From the NCBI GenBank assembly GCA_033439795.1, contig JAUTDP010000010.1, positions 1,736,001-1,800,000 on the forward strand: a DNA stretch of 64,000 nt, read 5' to 3'. A program made the translations under genes and the position numbers. This stretch comes from Sordaria brevicollis (Eukaryota > Ascomycota > Sordariomycetes > Sordariales > Sordariaceae). The number at the start of each line of letters is the position of its first letter. Position 1 is the stretch's first letter. This document shows positions 34,775 through 46,443 of this stretch, one piece after another. The notes under the pieces are model-generated. The model was given only the letters and a program-made list of their open reading frames with translations, was not told the DNA's origin and made no database searches.

Positions 34775-37115
34775 ATGAGCCGTGCCGGTAGTCGTCATTA
34801 CCGCGACTATAGCGACGACGAGTCGCTGGCGTCCACGGGCATCGATATCCGTGTCCATCGGGCGCCGCCTCCCGGCATGCACCGTCCTGCTCCCAGGTCG
34901 CCTTCACCCGATCATCAACGTGGCCCTACCTACATCCAGTCGGTCTCCCGCTCCGAGTTTGGTGGCGGATCCAGGGAACGTCCCTACTGGGAGCAGCGTG
35001 GCCCCTCCGTGGTCAATGAGCGCACTCTCGTGGCTACTCACACCCATAGCCGCTCGCGGTCGCGTGCAGGATCCCGTGAGCGCCGCTCTACTCCTCCCGG
35101 CATGGTTGTCCCACAACCGCCGTCTCCTTCTGTCGCCAAGGGACCGGTTGTTGTTCAAAACATCATCCGCCGCGGCCATCACAGCTCCTCCGACTCATCG
35201 TCTGACTCAGAGTCTGAGTACCATCTCCATGCCGGTATCAGCAAGCGGAAGCAAAAGTCTCGCAGCCGTGGACACAGCCGTGCCCGTAGCCGCGCTTCAT
35301 CGAGCGGCGAAAGCAACTTTGATGATGCCCACACCAAGTGGGAGCTGGAGAGGATGAAGGCCGAGCTCGAGGCCGTGAAGTCTGCCAATGAGCAAAAGAA
35401 GCAGAGTCTCACCCAGGAAAAGTACCACGAAGAGGAGATCGAGCTCATCAAGGCTCGGGAGAAGCTGGCCCAAATTAGGTTCGAGGAGGAGCGGAGCCGC
35501 TCCGCTCATGACACCGAAAAGTCACTCCGCCTGCGCGATGCCGAGTCCAAGCTCGCGCGCCTCGAGCGTGACGCTGAGGAGAGGCGCTTCCAGGCCGACC
35601 ACGACAAGGATATCGACTACCACCAGACCAAGTTCCAGCTCGAGCTGGTCCGGCGCAAAGAGGACGACGAGCGCCAGCAGAGCCACCTCCGGGAGCAGCA
35701 ATCCTTACATGAGGCCAAGTTCCAGCTGGATCTCATCAAGCGTAAAGAGGAGGAGCGTCGTCTCCAGGAGCAGCACGAGGAGCATGACAAGCTCTACGAG
35801 GCCAAGGTGCAGCTCGACCTCTTGAAGCGCAAGGAGCAGGAGGCTCGCGAGCGCGACAAGTACAGGGAGCACGACGAGCTGGTGCACACCAAGTTGCAGC
35901 TTGAACTCGTCAAGCGCAAGGAGGAAGAGGTGCGCCACCTGGAAGAGGAGCGCAAGAAGGAGGCCACGTTCGAGAAGCAGCAGCAGCTCGCGCAGGCCAA
36001 GTACGAGCTCGAGATGATCAAGCGCCGCGATGAGGAGCGTCGCCGCGAGGAAGAGGAGCACCGTCGCGAGATGGAGTACGAGAAGCAGCACCAGCTGCAC
36101 GAGGCCAAGTTCCACCTGGACATGATCCGCCGCCAAGAAGAGGAGCGTCGCCGCGCGGCAGCCCGCGAGGAGGAGGAGAAGCTTCTTCGCGCTAAGGAGA
36201 AGCTTGAGAGACTAGAGCGCGAGGAGGAAGAGGAGCGCAGGCAAAAGAAGCTCCAGGAGGAGTTGGAGTTGCGCAAGGCCAAGGAGGAGCTTGATCGCAT
36301 CCGCAAGGAGAAGGAGAAGAAGGAGGAAGAGGAGCGCTTGCGTCGCGAGTACGAGCTCAAGCGTCTCGAAGAGGAGCGCAAGGCGGAAGAGGAACGCAAG
36401 CGTAAGCAAGCGGAGGAAGAAGCGGCCGTGGCGCGCTGGAAGGCCAAGGAGGCCGAGCGCCTGGCCAAAGAGAAGGAGGAGAAGGAGCGTATGGAGAAGG
36501 AGTACCAGCGCCGTCTGCAGGAGGATCTGATTAACTCCGGCTTGGACGAGAAGGCCATCGCTGCCATTCTCAAGAGGGAGAAGATCAAGAAGGGCAAGAA
36601 GGGCAGCGATAGCGACAGCGACAGCGAGAAGGACGATAAGAACAAGGGGCAGATTGCTCGTCCTACTTACACTCGCATGTCGCTGCGCCATCTCGACGTC
36701 GAGACCCTTTACCACTTCAAGATTGACTTTGAGTATGATCAGGTACGTATTGTCTCCCCTTTACCCCCTTTCCCTGACAATTTCACTAACAACCAAACAG
36801 GAACCAGGCTACGTCCTCATCAAGCGTTGGGTGCCCGAATGGGAACAGCAGCAACTCTGGGATCACACTCGCCAGATCCGCACCGTCGTCACCAAGGAGG
36901 TGTCCGAGACGCTCGTCATCAAGGACAAGCGTGACAAGCACCGCGACCGCTCGCACTCGCGCCATCATAGCCACAGCCACAGTCACAGCAGCCATCACAG
37001 ACACAGCAGCAGGGACGATGACCAGTTCGAGTTTGTGCGCAAGAAGAGCAGCACGAGACATCGCAGCAAGAGTCCCAGTTTGTTGATGTACTTGGCTGGT
37101 GGACGTCCGTCATAA
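34775..37115 (+). CDS. Charged coiled-coil protein with a conserved C-terminal (DUF8035-like) domain, 760 aa
   Basis: Exons 34775-36742 and 36801-37115 join in phase 0. I start at ATG 34775 (MSRAGSRHYRDYSDDE); the frame is open further upstream but that part looks like leader. Residues 1-180 are an Arg/Ser/Pro-rich, RS-like region. From about 190 to 625 there is an uninterrupted, highly charged helix made of repeated units of about 32-37 residues with the core '(E)AKFQLDLIKRKEEERR', seen at least six times with substitutions. A folded block, 'RPTYTRMSLRHLDVETL...YVLIKRWVPEWEQQQLW', crosses the intron at about residues 635-695, and the tail is His/Ser/Arg-rich. The conserved block matches what I know as a fungal domain of unknown function (DUF8035). 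Function is unknown. The RS/His tail suggests RNA or nuclear association, and the long helix suggests a structural spacer. Confidence 0.82.
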
Positions 37116-37834
37116 GCAGTTTTTGAGGAGTGAGGGATGAGGGATGATGTTATGACTGTATCGGAATTGGATGGATGTGGGACGACTTGGATGTGTTTTC
37201 CCTTTTGGATATCATGAAATGAATTGCATTGCTTGTTACATTTTCTTCTTCTTTTTGCTGGTTGATGGAAAGGCTCGGGTAGTAACAAAGATATCCTATC
37301 ACTTGTGTGGTTTCTTCTCGATACGATACCCTTTACTCCTAGAAAGATTGGATGAGAACCAGACACACGTGGAGGGAAGGAGAATGATTTTTACGTTTTA
37401 GGTCTTCAGATAGGAGAAAATCGGACCTTTGTTCTTTACCACTGTCGCATCTCGTGTGGAAGATTTGTGTGTTTTGCAAAACTCAATCCCCAATTTTAAG
37501 GTAGCCGTAACTTTCCTTAAAGAGCCTGCTAGACATGATGTATTTGCACGATTTCACGTGTGCGGAGACGAAGATTGTTTCAAAGTACTTGTCTCGGAAA
37601 TCTTACATTTGGTTATTGCTGGGAAACACCTTGCGATTAATAGAAAAAGGTAGGATGGTAACAAAGATATTATCAACCCAATACACTGTCACACCCAGTA
37701 CTTTCTTAACGTATCTTCTCCATTTACTGAGAGACTCCCTCGGTCCTTCTCGAGACTTAACAATTTCCTCAAAATGAACGCTCATCATTTTCTTCATTCT
37801 CATCGATCTCATGCCCCACTCCCGCTCAGCAACC
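37116..37834. other. Convergent 3' intergenic region
   Basis: 719 bp between two stop codons facing each other. It contains two similar AACAAAGATAT-type stretches (about 37286 and 37659), probably chance or part of 3' UTRs. No coding feature is supported. Confidence 0.5.
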
Positions 37835-38719
37835 CTACAGCTCAATCCCCTCCCTCTCCGCCTCCCGTTCAATAAACCTCCTCACATCCTTATCCGGCGC
37901 CAGCTCCAGCGCCAAATACCCATCCACATCCTTCTTATCCGTCTCCGCTCCGGCTTTTAAGAGTGCAACAGCCGCATCCCCATGTCCCTCCGCCACCGCA
38001 TGATGCAAGGGAGTGTAACCAGCATTATCGGTCGCGTTCAGCGGGGACTTATGTTCCAGTAACAGTTTAATCATGGGCACCGACCCAATAGCCGCGGCGC
38101 GGTGGATCGGGTACTGGCCTCTCTTATCCTTGACTCGCACAGAAGCGGGCTTGGGTTTCGTGTCGGGTGAGAGGAGCTTGCGGGCTAGATCCAAGTTGTT
38201 TTTGGAGGCGATAAAGTGCAGGGCGGTTTGGGATTGGTGGTTGGTTTGGTTGATGTCTGCTTCTTTGGAGAGGAGGAGGTCGATGATGGGGTCGGAGTCT
38301 TTGACGGAGCAGGCGATCATTAGGGGGGTCCAGCCCATGTCGTCTTCGACATCCGGGTCGAATCCTTTTTGGTTGATTAGAAGCTCAACGATCTCTTTGC
38401 GGTTGTAGGAGCAGGCCCAGTGGATGGGAAGGCGGCCGTCGTCATCTTTGCGGAGGGCGAGTTTGGGGTTGGCCTGTTAGGTGTTAGTCATATACAAGTA
38501 TTTGTTTTAGTGTGATGATGTTTAACGTACATTGAGGAGAGACTCGACTACGGAGACTGTGATTGTGGAACGTCAGTATTATTTCGTGATCCCATCGATA
38601 GCTCGTTGAGTGTCTTCAACAGCTTCAAAGTTCAGATGTTCTGGAGCTTTCCATGCTCACTCACCTCTACCGTCACGGGCAGCAGCGTGAATCGCGAACT
38701 TGTCTTCCGCCTCAGCCAT
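37835..38719 (-). CDS. nas6: Ankyrin-repeat proteasome chaperone NAS6/gankyrin (PSMD10), 239 aa
   Basis: Exons 38719-38665, 38556-38531 and 38473-37835. The middle exon is only 26 nt, yet both junctions have canonical GT/AG and phase fits (55, 26 and 639 nt give 240 codons). The protein begins MAEAEDKFAIHAAARDGR and is almost entirely ankyrin repeats, about seven, with typical motifs 'DGRLPIHWACSYNRKEIVELLI', 'MGWTPLMIACSV', 'QTALHFIASKNN', 'YPIHRAAAIGSVPMIKLLLEH' and 'AGYTPLHHAVAEGHGDAAVALLKAGAE'. Length (yeast Nas6 228, human gankyrin 226) and repeat number fit the chaperone that binds the Rpt3 C-domain during assembly of the 19S regulatory particle. Other ankyrin proteins cannot be fully excluded. 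It shares a short divergent promoter with PRP46. Confidence 0.85.
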
Positions 38720-39198
38720 TGTGATTGTTCAAATGAATGGACGAGTAGGTAAAGAACAATTTGGTTAATAAAGAAGTCAAGATTGACGGCTATGAGCAGC
38801 TTGATATATGATGGTGTTGTTGGAAGAGTTGAACGTCATGTAAGTGATGCCTTCCCCGGGAGCTTCGATGAGGTGAATGTCCGAAAGAGGCACACCGTGT
38901 GAGGTTCACTGTCCTTGCCAAGACGCTAAATCCGCTAAAATGTGGCCCAAGCTCCCTGAAACCCAGACGTCAGCAAAAATTCCCAGCCGCGTCCAGGCCG
39001 CGCCCGGTGGCACATTCATGGCACACTGTATCACTTTCATCACTGCATCTTCAACTTTGGCATCAAGTCAACAACTGCGATCCTCACCTCCATCAAACAG
39101 ACAACTACCAATTGCCGACATCTAATCCGACCGAATCGCGAATCTACAAACGATTTATATACCGACGACGAGTCAATCCCATTTCAAATTTCTTCACA
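38720..39198. promoter_or_regulatory. Bidirectional promoter NAS6 / PRP46
   Basis: 479 bp between two outward-pointing start codons; it must drive both genes. The sequence CCGGTGGCACATT at about 39004 resembles, but does not equal, the yeast proteasome element GGTGGCAAA. No TATA box is clear. Confidence 0.6.
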
Positions 39199-40775
39199 AT
39201 GGCGGCCGAGGTTGCCAACGGCGCCGCCAATGGCACTGACGCCAACCCGCTCGAGATCATGATCCGCGAAAACGCCAGGAAAACGAAACTCATATACGCC
39301 GCCACAACCACAACCACAGACGCCTCTGGCACCTCCGGGAGAAAGCGCCTAAAACTCGATCCCGGTCTTGCGTCAGAGGATCCCGACATCACCAAGACCG
39401 GCCTTTCTCTCCGCCTCCACGCCGAGTACAGCGACGTCCAGACCCTTCCCGAATCCATTGCCTCCAAGTTACCCGCCGCCGGACCACGGAAGAAGAAGGC
39501 TGCAAAGCAAGCCATCGAAGAGGCTCCCTCAAAATCCGAAGAACACGCCCGCAAACTCATCGAGGGCATCCCGCCTAGCAAGTCTGTCCCCGGTGGCGCC
39601 AACTCAAATGCCCTGGTCCTCTCACGCGCGAAGCCTGGCGCTGGCGCGTCATCAACCAGACCAAATGCGCAACAAAACGAGCCACAAGGGAACAGCCTGG
39701 CGCGGCGATCCGACGTTTTGGCGCAGCCCAGGCCAGATTGGCACCCACCTTGGAAGCTTCTCAAGGTGCTTTCGGGCCATCTGGGTTGGGTGCGTGCCTT
39801 GGCAGTAGAGCCAGACAACAAGTGGTTTGCCTCGGGCGCGGGCGATCGCACCATCAAGATCTGGGACTTGGCATCAGGAGCGTTGAAGTTAACACTTACC
39901 GGACATATCTCGACAGTGCGCGGACTGGCTGTGTCACCGAGACACCCATACCTGTTCTCGTGCGGTGAGGATAAGATGGTGAAATGCTGGGATTTGGAAA
40001 CGAACAAGGTTATCCGACATTATCACGGCCATCTGAGCGGTGTCTATACCCTTGCGCTGCACCCTACACTCGATGTGCTGGTAACTGGTGGACGCGACGG
40101 TGTGGCTCGCGTGTGGGATATGCGAACAAGGAGCAACATCCACGTTCTGTCCGGGCATACGGGCACGGTAGCAGATCTTGTCTGCCAAGAAGCCGACCCT
40201 CAGGTCATCACGGGCAGTTTGGACTCGACTGTTCGCATGTGGGATCTGGCGGCCGGCAAGACGATGGGCGTCTTGACACATCACAAGAAGGGTGTGCGAG
40301 CGTTGACGACGCATCCGACCGAGTTCACGTTTGCTACGGGTAGCACGGGCAGCATCAAGCAGTGGAAGTGCCCTGAGGGTGCGTTCATGCAGAATTTTGA
40401 GGGACACAACGCTATTATCAACACGCTATCCGTAAACGACCAGAACGTCATGTTCTCCGGTGGTGATAACGGTTCGATGAGCTTCTGGGATTGGAAGTCT
40501 GGCCATCGGTTCCAGGCTCTGGATACGACTGCTCAGCCTGGTTCGCTTGATGCCGAGTCGGGGATCATGAGCTCGACTTTCGATAAGTCTGGTGCCCGCT
40601 TGATTTGTGGTGAAGCGGACAAGACCAGTAAGTTTGCCTTGTCATCGTGGTTTCTTTGTAGGGTAATGTGGCTAACTCGTAATCTCTAGTCAAAATCTGG
40701 GGCGAGGACCTCAGCGCGACACCAGAGTCGCATCCCCTCGAGTGGAAGCCAACATTTGCCAAGCGGAAGTTCTGA
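39199..40775 (+). CDS. prp46: Pre-mRNA-splicing factor PRP46 (PLRG1), WD40 protein, 504 aa
   Basis: Exons 39199-40627 and 40690-40775 join in phase (A|TC across a 62-nt intron). The start MAAEVANG follows a short leader ending CTTCACA. Residues 1-190 are the variable N-terminal region with a basic KKKAAK stretch and '[12 protein letters not shown]', close to the Prp46/PLRG1 linker. Residues about 195-500 form seven WD40 repeats, with phrases such as '[39 protein letters not shown]', '[12 protein letters not shown]', '[15 protein letters not shown]' and '[12 protein letters not shown]'. The C-terminus '[14 protein letters not shown]' is diagnostic. PRP46 is a core member of the Prp19-associated complex, needed for spliceosome activation. 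It converges on ORC1, with 209 bp between the stop codons. Confidence 0.96.
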
Positions 40776-40984
40776 GAATGGTGAACAAAGAGGAGATGGA
40801 GATTATGTCATGTCATAAAAATACAGCATAGAGCTGAGCAGGCCCCAGTGATATAATGGATAGACTGTAGGCTGGGATTACATTGTTAATCAAACGAAAC
40901 GAATTTTGTCTCCAACGAACAGTAACCAACGTCTTGGCTCATATGCACATTCTATCTCTAGGGTATCATTACTATCGTCATATC

Positions 40985-43355
40985 TCAAAGAAGTACGCCC
41001 AGCGCTTTGATCTCAGGGTCATCACGGAAAGCCAACCTGACCTCCTCATCTCCAACAGCCAGCCGGATCTTGCTCGGCCGCTCAGCTTTGTGAGCCTCCA
41101 AATTGATAACCCCCGCTCCGGTCAGGTCGACCGCCGCGATGGTCAGCCCTCCAGGTCGCATCTGCCTGGTATCGGGTTTCGATCTACCCATGATACCGTC
41201 CCCATAATCTGCCGTGCTCACTCCGGCCGTGGCCATCAAAGCATTCAACGGCCGACTATTGCCACCAGTCGCCAACTTGATCATCTTCTGCATTTCCTCC
41301 AATACGTCTCCAAACGTGCTCTCCGCCAACCCCGTCCTTTGAGTTCGCAGCAGCAACGCCGTAAGCAACAACCTCGACGCAAAGGGTAGGCCCCTCAGGT
41401 ACTGCTGCAGCGGATTACTCGTAGCCTCATTGATCGCCCTTCTGACCGTCTCAATCGTGACTCTACCCGCTGAGCCTTTCTTCTTCTTTGGACTCTCCTC
41501 TGCCGCATCCTTCTTTCTTTTACTCGGCGTCTGCGGTTCATTAGCCTCCGCAACCTGCTTCGCATCCGCCTCCGCCAACTCCACCGCCCTCCTACAAATA
41601 TCCAACGCCCGTCTCGCATCACCACTAACCGCCGCCACCTTTCTCGCCGCAAATTGCACCGCGTCCGCATCCACGATATTGCCCGGTACACCCTCAAGTC
41701 GGGACTGCACGATCCGCATCAGCTGCTCATGGTTATACCCCGGGAACGTAATTCTCGTCAGTCCTAACCTGGAACTAATCTTGTTACTCAACGTCCGCTC
41801 GGGAAGATCCATGGTATTGGCCACAGCCAACACAATCAACCGACTATGTCTCAACCCAGGCCAATTGAAAAAGTTATACATCACCCCCTGGTTTTTTGTC
41901 ACCAGCTGGTCTAGCTCATCCATCAACACCACGCAGGGGACGCGGCGTGGGGAAGGGTGGCTGAATTCGCGCTCTAGCAGGTCTAAAGCCTGGGAAGGGC
42001 TGACGCGTTGGCCCTTCAAAGCTTCCCATAGCAGGGAATAAGATTGATGCGGGTCCGTGATTTTCATGCCGTTGATTTCGACAAAGATGAAATCGTCGAG
42101 CTCGTCGGAGCGAACGGCGGCGTCGAGGTGCGAAACGACTTCGCGCACCGTGGCGGTTTTGCCGGTGCCGGGGGTGCCGGAGATGTAAATGCAGGTGCCG
42201 CTGCCGTCGGTGATGGCTGCTTCGAGGTGGGAGTAGACTAAGGAAAACTCGGCTTCGCGGCAGGGGAGGGAGGTCGGGACGGAGGCGACGTGCAGCTGCG
42301 TGCGGGCGAGTTGGTAGGGCGAGTTGTGGATGTGCATGGGCGAGAGGACGCGGGTGGCTAGGGGAGTGAATTCGAGGTGTTTCTTGATCATGATTTTGCG
42401 GTGCGAAGTAGGTGTAACGGCGGCGCTGAGGGCAGCGGCTTTGGTGCCCTTCCGTCGGCTGGTTGGCGTGGCGGCGGCGCTGCGGGCTTTCAGTTTGCGA
42501 GGGGTGCGAGGAACTTTGGCGGCGGGCTCGGCGTCGACGTCGTCGTCACCACCGGAGGCATATTCGGGTTCGGGGGATTCGGCTTTGGGTTGGCGTTTTC
42601 GTCGGGTGGCTTTGGTGCGTTTGAGGACGAAGTCGAGAAGGGAGTCGATGTCCTCCTTGCCCTTGTAGATGTCTTCCCATTTGAACTCGTCGGTGTAGGT
42701 ACATGTTCTCGTGTTGCAACCTCGGCGGCAGATGAAGACTTTGCCAAACTCTTTGGATTTTCGTGGGACTTTGCCGGTTGGGTACTGTTTCATGAAGGTC
42801 TCTTGGGATAGGACTATGGCTTTGCCGTTGATGGTAGTCAGGGGGTTGAAGTCGAAACTCGGCGTTATGTATAGTTCGTTCTGTTCCTCCAAGTTAGCAA
42901 GTTGAAACTTGGAATCCTTACTGAACTGTATCAGGATATACCTCCACAAAATCCGTCCTCTTCTTGGGCCCATTTCGAATCTCCTTCTCCGAAGAGAACC
43001 ACATGAACTTTGCTGACTTTTCTCCGTCATCTTCCAAGAACTCCGTCGCAATCCCAACCCAGGCTTCGTTAGAGCCTTCGGCCTTGAGAAGTAGAGTGTC
43101 TCCCACATAGCAGTCAAAGTCTCCCATCTGCGCGCCGATAACCTTGCGCTCTGGCTGTGTTGCTCGCTTCCGTTTCCTCGATCCAGGTCCGCTTGCTGGT
43201 ATTACCTCAGCTTCTCCTTCGTCTTCCTCCCGGTCGTAGATCCATTCCCATGGCAAATCATCTGTTCCAAGCTCATCGTCCGAATCTTCTCTGGTTACGC
43301 CTGGCAGACGAAACTCTTGCGCTCGAGACGAACGCCGTCCGGGGGTGGTAGGCAT
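40985..43355 (-). CDS. orc1: Origin recognition complex subunit 1, 769 aa
   Basis: Exons 43355-42942 and 42880-40985 join in phase 0 across a 61-nt intron with a TTGCTAAC branch site. The N-terminal part (about residues 60-215) is a BAH domain, split by the intron at 'TDFVE|NELYITPSFDF'. A basic, Ala/Thr/Arg-rich linker follows (about 225-310). The AAA+ ATPase has Walker A GTPGTGKT at 373-380, Walker B with the acidic pair DE (459-460) within VVLMDELDQL, and sensor region 'VLAVANTMDLPERTLSNKISSRLGL'. A winged-helix end follows (about 630-769). ORC1 is the ATP-binding subunit that loads MCM helicases onto origins, and its BAH domain contacts nucleosomes or Sir-type silencers. A Lys-rich insert (KRKKDAAEESPKKKKG) sits between the AAA+ lid and the winged helix. 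A palindrome containing an MCB box lies 171 bp upstream. Confidence 0.95.
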
Positions 43356-43525
43356 GGTGGCGAGCTGTCGAGGTGTTGAGTCGTGAAATTGGTATGACGG
43401 TAAAATCGTTTCAATATTAGAGCATCGATTTTATGAGTATGGCGGCCCCTGTACTGGATCTTGTGCGTTTCGAGAGGGACCTGTCAAAGTTGAAGATCGA
43501 AGACAGCAGGACCGATGGTTGTCGC

Positions 43526-43537
43526 AAGACGCGTCTT
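43526..43537. promoter_or_regulatory. MCB-like palindrome upstream of ORC1
   Basis: AAGACGCGTCTT is a perfect 12-bp palindrome centred on ACGCGT, the MluI cell-cycle box bound by MBF (Mbp1-Swi6) in yeasts to drive G1/S genes. It lies 171-182 bp upstream of the ORC1 start. The link to ORC1 control is inferred from position. Confidence 0.45.
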
Positions 43538-46162
43538 GGAAGCTTTAGCGCGTTCAAGCACTTAACATCCCTGCAGGACCCGCTGACCCCCACAGTTCTG
43601 TTGACATTGCCAAGAAAGAACCCCTGAAGGCGGCTGCCTCTTAGGGCTACCAATCAGATTCCTCGGTTCTCCCGTCGACAACCTCCTCAAGACCTCAACA
43701 ACGACGTCCACTTCGCTCAAGAACCTCAATCAAGTTGCCTTCGAGGTATCTCTCATTCATTCATTATGCCTGTATCTAGAGAAATGACATTTTTCTGGGC
43801 TTAGAGTTCTAGTCTTGTCCATGAGACTCTATCATAACTCAGTCCTCCGAACATCACGACGAAATCCAAACAACACGAGAGTCAAACACCATCATTCATC
43901 TTCAAGAAAGCGACGGAATCGGTCATAGTCTGACAGATGAAAGCTATGGCGCTTACGCATGTTGGCAGGCCTTTGATCTGAAGCCAACGACATTCTATCC
44001 TGGTGTTTTCGATTTCTGCCTACTTCCATCCCAGCAGCAGCAGTTCTCCAGGTCCTTTTGACTGTAAGGAAAGGGAGTCACTTGCGCTCCCAAAGGGTCC
44101 GTCTTGCAAATTATATGAGTCTTGTAAGCCATTTGACTATGTTGGCGTACCTCATTATCTCACCCCATTACGAGATGTTGCCCTGCTGGTTTTTCCAGAT
44201 GATTATCTTGAACGTTGGTTGAAGTGATGTCCAAATACGACTTCTTCCCTCCCCATATGCAAGGCCATCTGGTATTTTATCCCGTGTATCTGCTCATCCG
44301 TTTGAAACTTATCGGATTAAAGGGCTGACATTGACCACTACGCTGCAAGTTTGAGAGTTAAGCGGTTGCACTGTTTAGAAGTGACGAGTGTCCTTAGGCC
44401 TACAATCGGGCGGGTTTGAGCTGAATCAGAAGACCAAAATTCTGCGTGGGAGAGGCTCAAGGGCTAAATCAGAATGCAGAGCAACGAAATCCTGCGCTTC
44501 GTCATAACTTTACCCTGATTCACAAACAAACCAACAGTATTTGTAGTCAAGCGATGGAGCCAGCCATATATAAGGCTTGTGTGTAACGTTCTGGTGTGCT
44601 TGAGACCGAAGTGAAGGACAGATATATCTCGCAACACCATTTTCATATCGCATGTCAGATTCGAGACACGTAAACATTATTTTCAACCAAGTTTCTCTTT
44701 TGTGCACGTATCTCGATACTTGAATGTCCAAACGCTCACGACAGAGGTTTGGAACACCTCTTTGCTGTGTTCCTCTGGGTAAAGACATCCATAGCAACTA
44801 TACGCTTTTGTCTTCTAACACTCCAACTCGCTATAGCGCAGAGTCACAACACCGGTGACCGGAGACTTTCAATACAAGACGGAATACCGTGGGCTTCACC
44901 CTCTCCTGCTGTTGAGGTTGTTTCTCGTTTTTGATGCCGTTTGATCCGTCTTCCGTTCAAATGGGCGGTCAGTTCCCTTCTTTCAAACGAGACAATTCAA
45001 TCTCACAGGGCCAACGGAAGTTGTGGATCTTAGAGAGGGTTATTGTTGAATATATAAACAAGTCTTCGGGCCTGCCAATTTTTATTTCCATCTTCCACAT
45101 CTCCCTTTGAAGCGAGCAGTCCTGCCCCGGGCAGTTCCCATTACCTCTAGAACTGTTTCGATCCCCACCACTCCAATTCGAAGTCTCAACTACCTTTTCC
45201 GAGTTCCACGCTCCTGTCACTTCTGGATCTAGACGAGGGCTGGTTTGCAGTTCTCAAACCAATGAACTTCTTTACAACCCACAAATACCAGCCATCACCA
45301 CAAGATCAATGTGCCTGAAACCTGGAGGCGGCCTTGCGCGGTACTACGGAAAGCGCTAAGCTCCCCTCGAGTATCGCGCCGCTGTTCCTCATTTTATCAC
45401 AAAAATTCAAGAGGTAAGCCGCACTTCTTTCCTACATCTTCTCCTTTCTGGTGACGCCTTTCATTTTCATGGACAATGACGACTCTTTCCCGTCTTGGTT
45501 TGGGCAATCCTGGCTGGAGAGTGGACTTGCCAAGTTTTCCTGGTCATTCGCTCCATCAACAGACCTGGTCTGATCTTACAAATTTCCGTTTGTCCAGAAC
45601 GTTTGAGTCCGCTCTTGCAATCGAAGTATCTGACCTCATGACGTCAAGTCTCGATATTTGAAATTCGTTGCTATAAGGGCTCATGATCTGGACAGAATTA
45701 CGAATAACGGCTCCAGATGGCTGGATCTTGGACATTCGATCAGCAATACCGCCGCCCTGAAATGGAAATCACAAAATGACAGAACTCACATTGTCCGTTT
45801 GGGAGTGGCTCTTGGGGTGAGAAAAGCCCGTCTTCTCACGGTCAAATCGTCCCGTGTCCATGCTTCGGTACCTCAAGCAGTCACTACTTCGCTCCTTCCC
45901 TAATTGTCCAGACCGCCCTCTCAACGCGGCTGCCACACCAACCAACGAGCCTGCCGTAGTTGCCCCCGGCTGGCACAACCAGTTCGGGACCGAGTATTTC
46001 GTGTCGAATTTGTGCGTTTGCTACTTGGGTCGGACACGGGATCAAAGCCGCGCCCTGTCGCGTTTTAAAAAGGCCCCCTCCCCCACCTCTCGTTGCCTCT
46101 CCCTCTTCTTCCACTTCTTCCTGTTCTCCTCCTCTCATTCTCATCACTCCACGGTGACTTTC

Positions 46163-46204
46163 TACCATCACCATCACCATCACCACCCCCATCACCACCA
46201 CCAC
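46163..46204 (+). repeat. ATC/ACC trinucleotide microsatellite
   Basis: An imperfect CACCAT/CACCAC run in the presumed 5' leader of the gene at 46444. It is probably transcribed and could vary in length among strains. Confidence 0.85.
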
Positions 46205-46222
46205 TAACTATCTGACCTTTTC

Positions 46223-46250
46223 ATCGTCGTCGTCGTCGTCGTCGTCGTCA
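46223..46250 (+). repeat. CGT trinucleotide microsatellite
   Basis: About nine tandem CGT units just downstream of the previous repeat, also in the presumed leader. Confidence 0.9.
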
Positions 46251-46443
46251 TCGTATTCGTCTCTACCATCCGGAGACTTTCTTCTTCCTACTTCTCTCAC
46301 CTTCCTCTTTCTCCATAACATTTCGCTGTCAACTCGCACACTACGCGCTTGACCATCGTCGCATTCTCTCAACTTGATCTCACCAGTACATTTTGCAGAT
46401 CTGCGTCGCACCACTTACCAGTGCACTACACTCGCAAGTCACC

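Larger units (their letters stand above)
43356..46443. other. Long divergent intergenic region (ORC1 / uncharacterised gene)
   Basis: 3.1 kb between outward-pointing start codons. It contains a 64-codon frame at 43433-43627, only 78 bp from the ORC1 start, with no recognisable domain. Near 46060 there is a TTTTAAAAAGG TATA-like motif followed by a strongly pyrimidine-rich stretch and two simple repeats, together a plausible transcription start region for the gene at 46444. The rest shows ordinary composition with no supported gene. Confidence 0.5.

Noticed and set aside
35794..36645. Open minus-strand frame of 283 codons opposite the coiled-coil gene
   Set aside because: Ser/Arg/Leu-only composition reflects GAG/AAG/CGC codons on the real strand; no domain.
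39000..39015. Proteasome-type promoter element near NAS6 (GGTGGCACA)
   Set aside because: It differs from GGTGGCAAA in a core position, and use of this element in filamentous fungi is uncertain.
43433..43627. 64-codon frame just upstream of ORC1
   Set aside because: Too short, no domain, and overlaps the likely ORC1 promoter including the MCB palindrome; kept only as a possibility.
46160..46250. Tandem repeats as a CRISPR array
   Set aside because: Simple trinucleotide microsatellites without spacers, in a eukaryotic leader.
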